Part shown: in pieces, positions 61,131-64,000 of the stretch
Layout of the letters: each line of letters starts with the position of its first letter
Numbering within the stretch: the stretch's first letter is position 1
NCBI RefSeq assembly: GCF_018130385.1
Contig: NZ_JAFCLU010000009.1
Span: 186,001 to 250,000 of the forward strand
Direction of reading: 5' to 3'
Length of the DNA: 64,000 nucleotides
Source of the DNA: Bradyrhizobium sp. AUGA SZCCT0283
GTDB lineage: Bacteria; Pseudomonadota; Alphaproteobacteria; Rhizobiales; Xanthobacteraceae
The notes under the pieces: generated by a model
The model's input: the letters and a program-made list of their open reading frames with translations, nothing else
The model's database searches: none
What the model was told of the DNA's origin: nothing
Position numbers and translations under genes: made by a program

Positions 61131-61703
61131 ATGACACGGTCGAAGGAAATGCCTGAGGGCACAAATGGTCAGCGCGAGCACGCTGCTGCAGTCCGCACAA
61201 GGGAGGTGCTCGCTGCGGCCCTGTCTGGCGATTATCAGGTCCATCAGGGCGCCAGCTTGCTTTACCGCATCGAGATCGATAGCTCCGGCAGGACCAGCAA
61301 CGACGGACAAGATGCCCCACGGCGAGGACAGTATGCGTTTCAGACGGATATCCTGGTTACGCGGGCCAAAACCCCGCTCGTTGTCGTGGAGCTAAAGGCG
61401 GGTTCGTTCTCCTCTCATGACGTCATTACCTATTCCTGGAAGGCGCAACGTCATAAGCAGGTCTATCCGTATCTTCGATACGGCTTTGCGGTGATCGGCG
61501 TGGAAGCGCTCGGTCGTCGCTTCCTGACCCATAATGAGGGGTTCGACTTTGCTGCGGCAATTCCCGATAACGTGGGAATTGCGATCCAGTTGGTTCCGAT
61601 CGTCCAGCGCCAGATCAGAAGTGCCGAGCGCATCATTGAGTTGACGCGGCACAGCCGGATCAAGCTGCGCCGCTACGAGCAAAACGTCGAGATCGACGCC
61701 TGA
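61131..61703 (+). CDS. Small PD-(D/E)XK nuclease (HsdR-N-like)
   Basis: A 190-residue protein with an HsdR N-terminal / PD-(D/E)XK-like core: QTDILVTRAKTPLVVVELKAG gives the D ... ExK triad. GAKG-like ribosome sequence GAAAAGG lies 4 bases before ATG 61131. It lacks the helicase and specificity parts of a type I enzyme, so it is a stand-alone nuclease. It is divergent from the XRE regulator, and its stop is 4 bases from that of the terminase gene on the other strand. Confidence 0.76.
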   Translation: MTRSKEMPEGTNGQREHAAAVRTREVLAAALSGDYQVHQGASLLYRIEIDSSGRTSNDGQDAPRRGQYAFQTDILVTRAKTPLVVVELKAGSFSSHDVITYSWKAQRHKQVYPYLRYGFAVIGVEALGRRFLTHNEGFDFAAAIPDNVGIAIQLVPIVQRQIRSAERIIELTRHSRIKLRRYEQNVEIDA

Positions 61704-61706
61704 GTT

Positions 61707-63116
61707 TCAGTCTACAACCCATCGCATGCTGGCATCATAGCCAAAGGCCTTAAAGGCGAGCGCTTGGGTGATGCTGTCTACCTGGTCATCGTGCTTTCCT
61801 TGCGGAAAGGTGAGCAGCTCTGCCTCCAGGTCAGGCAGAAAGGACGCATTTTTGGGAAAGTAGACGCGGCCGGCCTCGAACTTGGCTGCCTGCACGTAGA
61901 GACGAGTGACCTTATCCCGATCCACTGGAACTGGACGAACGCGGTATCTTCCCATTTCCTTCAAGTCCTGACCAAGCGCGATGCCTGTAGAGGCCTCCTC
62001 AATGACAATGGCTGTGGGGTCGTATTTCTCGGCTAGGGCCAATGCTGTTTGGCGCAGGCGAGGGTACTCGTAGCGGCCCCGGGTGACGTCAAGCAGGTAA
62101 TAGTCGGTCTTATCGACAATGAGCCAGGTCGTACAAACCGACCAGCTATTCTGCGCGCCTTCTTTGGCCGCGCAGTCCCAGCTTTGGATCACCTTGGTTC
62201 GATATGTTCGTTCGGGCGGCGTATCGTAATATCGGAGCCATTGCCGTTTGAGCATGGCGCCGCCCGGCGGGACCGGATTCTGCTGATATTGAGCCGCAAA
62301 AACTTCGGACCCGTTCTCCTTGCGGACAATTTCCCAGGCTGCCAAGGAGTCCCGTTCAGGATGCAGGGCTTCGCCGGCCTGTCGGTGATGCGTTTGTTGG
62401 TCGCCGATTGGAATATCTTCGTCTTCTTCAGCAATCGCAGCTAGATTGAGCAGGGTCCAGCCGTTGGAATTTTCCGTGAGGTACCCGGTCAAGTCGTTGA
62501 GGTGAACGCGCTGCATCACCACAATGATTGCTCCCGATTGCTTGTTGTCGAGACGTGACATCAGCGTGTTAGAGAACCAGGCATTGAGGCTATCGCGCAA
62601 AGGCTGTGATTGCGCATCGACCGGCTTCTGCGGATCGTCGATGACGAACAGATTGCCACCTAGACCCGTGAGCGCGCCACCGACCGAGGTCGTCTTGCGG
62701 TAGCCGCGTTTGGTCGTGAACACGTCGGAATCAGCAGTGCGCGCGATCATGAGCCTCGGAAATGCGCCCCGATACCAGGAGGATTGGACGATCGCGCGAA
62801 AGTCGGCCGCGTGCTTGGTCGACAGATCGGCGCCATAGCTCAAACAGATAATTCGATAAGACGGGTCATGACCGAGCAAGTAGGCTGGGAATGCGACCGA
62901 GCAAATGATCGATTTGAGATATCTTGGTGGCATATTGATAATGAGCCGGTTGATTTCTCCACTCCGGATTTGCTCGAGACGGTAGAGAATTGCTGCGATA
63001 TGCCAATTGCGTAGGAATGGCGTTCCAGGATTCAGCGTCAAGAAGCAGCGATGCAAGAAGGCATAAGCATCGCTGCGGAGAATGGCGTTGAAAGCATCTT
63101 GTTCAATTCTTCCCAC
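61707..63116 (-). CDS. Phage terminase large subunit
   Basis: A 469-residue packaging terminase, ATPase plus nuclease. The ATPase Walker A-like motif is MPPRYLKSI, with Walker B LFVIDDPQKP and the coupling motif nearby. The RNase H-like nuclease has acidic residues in VIQSWDCAAKEG, IVIEEASTGIAL and HDDQVDSITQAL. It starts at GTG 63116, overlapping DUF5681 by 14 bases. Head and portal genes are not seen downstream, which is unusual for a complete prophage. Confidence 0.9.
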   Translation of the reverse strand: MGRIEQDAFNAILRSDAYAFLHRCFLTLNPGTPFLRNWHIAAILYRLEQIRSGEINRLIINMPPRYLKSIICSVAFPAYLLGHDPSYRIICLSYGADLSTKHAADFRAIVQSSWYRGAFPRLMIARTADSDVFTTKRGYRKTTSVGGALTGLGGNLFVIDDPQKPVDAQSQPLRDSLNAWFSNTLMSRLDNKQSGAIIVVMQRVHLNDLTGYLTENSNGWTLLNLAAIAEEDEDIPIGDQQTHHRQAGEALHPERDSLAAWEIVRKENGSEVFAAQYQQNPVPPGGAMLKRQWLRYYDTPPERTYRTKVIQSWDCAAKEGAQNSWSVCTTWLIVDKTDYYLLDVTRGRYEYPRLRQTALALAEKYDPTAIVIEEASTGIALGQDLKEMGRYRVRPVPVDRDKVTRLYVQAAKFEAGRVYFPKNASFLPDLEAELLTFPQGKHDDQVDSITQALAFKAFGYDASMRWVVD

Positions 63117-63558
63117 GCTTGCCGTCCTTTTCTGTCTTGGACAGATAATCGTTCAGATAAGCCTTCAGCACGGCCTGGTCGTCTCCCATCAGCTCGCTTT
63201 GCTGTGGCTGATCCGAGGAGATCGCGCTCAGCCGGTTGAACAAGAATCCCGCCGCCTTGATGTTGCCTTTCAATGAATCTTCGGCGAGACGGCGGAAGAT
63301 TGCTTCGATTACCGTCATGCGGAGCTCGCGACCGCCTTGCCGGACCGGGATCCGTTGAAACAGCAACTCATCCAGCATCGTGGCTTCGTTCTTCCTGCCC
63401 TTCGGCCTGCCCTTTGGGTTACCGCTCTGTCCAGGTTTGAACTGATGAGCGCGAGGGGGCCTTCCGTAACCGACCGAATCATCGTCCCTGGATGGCAGCC
63501 GAAGTCGTTTGATCTTCCGTTTTCGCGCGTTCCCATTCTTAGGATTGTCTTTGTTCAT
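63103..63558 (-). CDS. DUF5681 protein (terminase small-subunit-like position)
   Basis: A 151-residue protein with FKPGQSGNPKGRPKGRKNEA, the DUF5681 signature, and a helical C-terminal part. It lies directly before the terminase large subunit and is probably its small-subunit or DNA-binding partner. The start ATG 63558 overlaps the methylase stop by four bases. The N-terminus is basic. Confidence 0.84.
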   Translation of the reverse strand: MNKDNPKNGNARKRKIKRLRLPSRDDDSVGYGRPPRAHQFKPGQSGNPKGRPKGRKNEATMLDELLFQRIPVRQGGRELRMTVIEAIFRRLAEDSLKGNIKAAGFLFNRLSAISSDQPQQSELMGDDQAVLKAYLNDYLSKTEKDGKRGKN

Positions 63559-64000
63559 AAGGACCGCCGGCTTTTGCGGTTGCGATTTCGCCCATGGTCC
63601 GTCACTTCGTCGAAAGTCTGGCCTGTGACCGAAAGAATTGCATCGCGACCGGTGAATGATTGCCAGCGTCGAATGGCAACGTCGACGTACAGCGGGTCGA
63701 TTTCCAGCCCGTAACCGCGGCGGCCGACCCGTTCGGCCGCCAAGATTGTGGTGCCGCTTCCCATGAAGGGGTCCAGGACGATCTCGCCGCGCCGTGAGCA
63801 ATCTCGAATGGCGTCCGAGACAAGGGGGATTGGCTTCACCGTCGGATGAATTGACAACTCGTCCATCCGGCCCGCGCGGAATGAATTGACGCCAGCGTAG
63901 GTCCAGACGTTCGAGCGGTTACGGCCGTGTTTACCGAGCTCGACATTGTTCAGGTGGGGAGCGTCGCCGCTCTTGAACACAAGGATGAATTCATGCTGCG
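63555..64000 (-). CDS. DNA methyltransferase (partial, N-terminus beyond window)
   Basis: The frame continues to the right edge (reads QHEFILVFKSGDAPHLNNVE). It has HPTVKPIPLVSDAIRDCSRRG and LDPFMGSGTTILAAERVGRR, the C-terminal SAM-binding part of a beta-class site-specific DNA methyltransferase. The target-recognition part RSNVWTYAGVNSFR precedes it. The catalytic DPPY motif lies outside the window. It leads the DUF5681-terminase operon. Confidence 0.87.
   Translation of the reverse strand, partial: QHEFILVFKSGDAPHLNNVELGKHGRNRSNVWTYAGVNSFRAGRMDELSIHPTVKPIPLVSDAIRDCSRRGEIVLDPFMGSGTTILAAERVGRRGYGLEIDPLYVDVAIRRWQSFTGRDAILSVTGQTFDEVTDHGRNRNRKSRRSL

Overview
The window looks like an alphaproteobacterial chromosome, most likely Bradyrhizobium or a close relative. 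The evidence is high GC content, the gene blocks fabI / histidine phosphatase / aroC and tlyA / dxs / xseB / deacetylase, a GcrA-type regulator, and palindromic intergenic repeats of the kind I associate with Bradyrhizobiaceae. No search was run, so the genus is an inference from gene content.

Bases 1-29,266 are mostly core chromosome. They hold an ECF sigma / anti-sigma pair, fabI, aroC, clpS, two RNA methyltransferase genes, dxs, xseB, a deacetylase-fold enzyme, a 5'-nucleotidase, an enoyl-CoA hydratase-family gene, a VOC dioxygenase-like gene, a GcrA-like regulator, an M15-like peptidase and an acyl-CoA dehydrogenase. Two toxin-antitoxin pairs (TacAT-like at 2.87-3.73 kb, VapBC at 21.6-22.2 kb) sit between housekeeping genes. 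A REP-associated transposase (RAYT) at 9.1 kb lies between perfect 32-bp inverted copies of a REP element. More copies of that element cluster at 21.3-21.5 kb.

A tRNA-Gln(UUG) at 29,267 marks the start of accessory DNA, which runs to the end of the window. The 3' end of the tRNA plus about 190 bp of flank recurs, diverged, at 38,693-38,910. The 9.4 kb between the two copies therefore looks like one island unit without an integrase. It carries a zinc-ribbon / nucleotide cyclase / ATPase / TPR protein and an opposing operon of cytochrome P450, polytopic membrane protein and DyP-type peroxidase. A perfect CRP-type palindrome lies upstream of the P450 gene.

Bases 39-54 kb mix defence genes and exported proteins. 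There is an EVE-HNH type IV restriction-like nuclease, a deletion remnant of a DNA methylase, and three exported proteins: a zinc-phospholipase-C-like protein with coiled coil, a protein with ten two-cysteine repeats, and a permuted papain-like protein. Next come a frameshifted trypsin-like protease, a Vsr / SacI-family nuclease fusion, and a Gabija-type GajA-GajB pair transcribed with that fusion. A truncated DUF2235 gene and a second Mfd-like helicase follow.

Bases 57-64 kb hold a DUF3489-DUF2924-large serine recombinase module, an XRE repressor divergent from a small PD-(D/E)XK nuclease, and a phage packaging module (DNA methyltransferase, DUF5681, terminase large subunit) that runs off the right edge.
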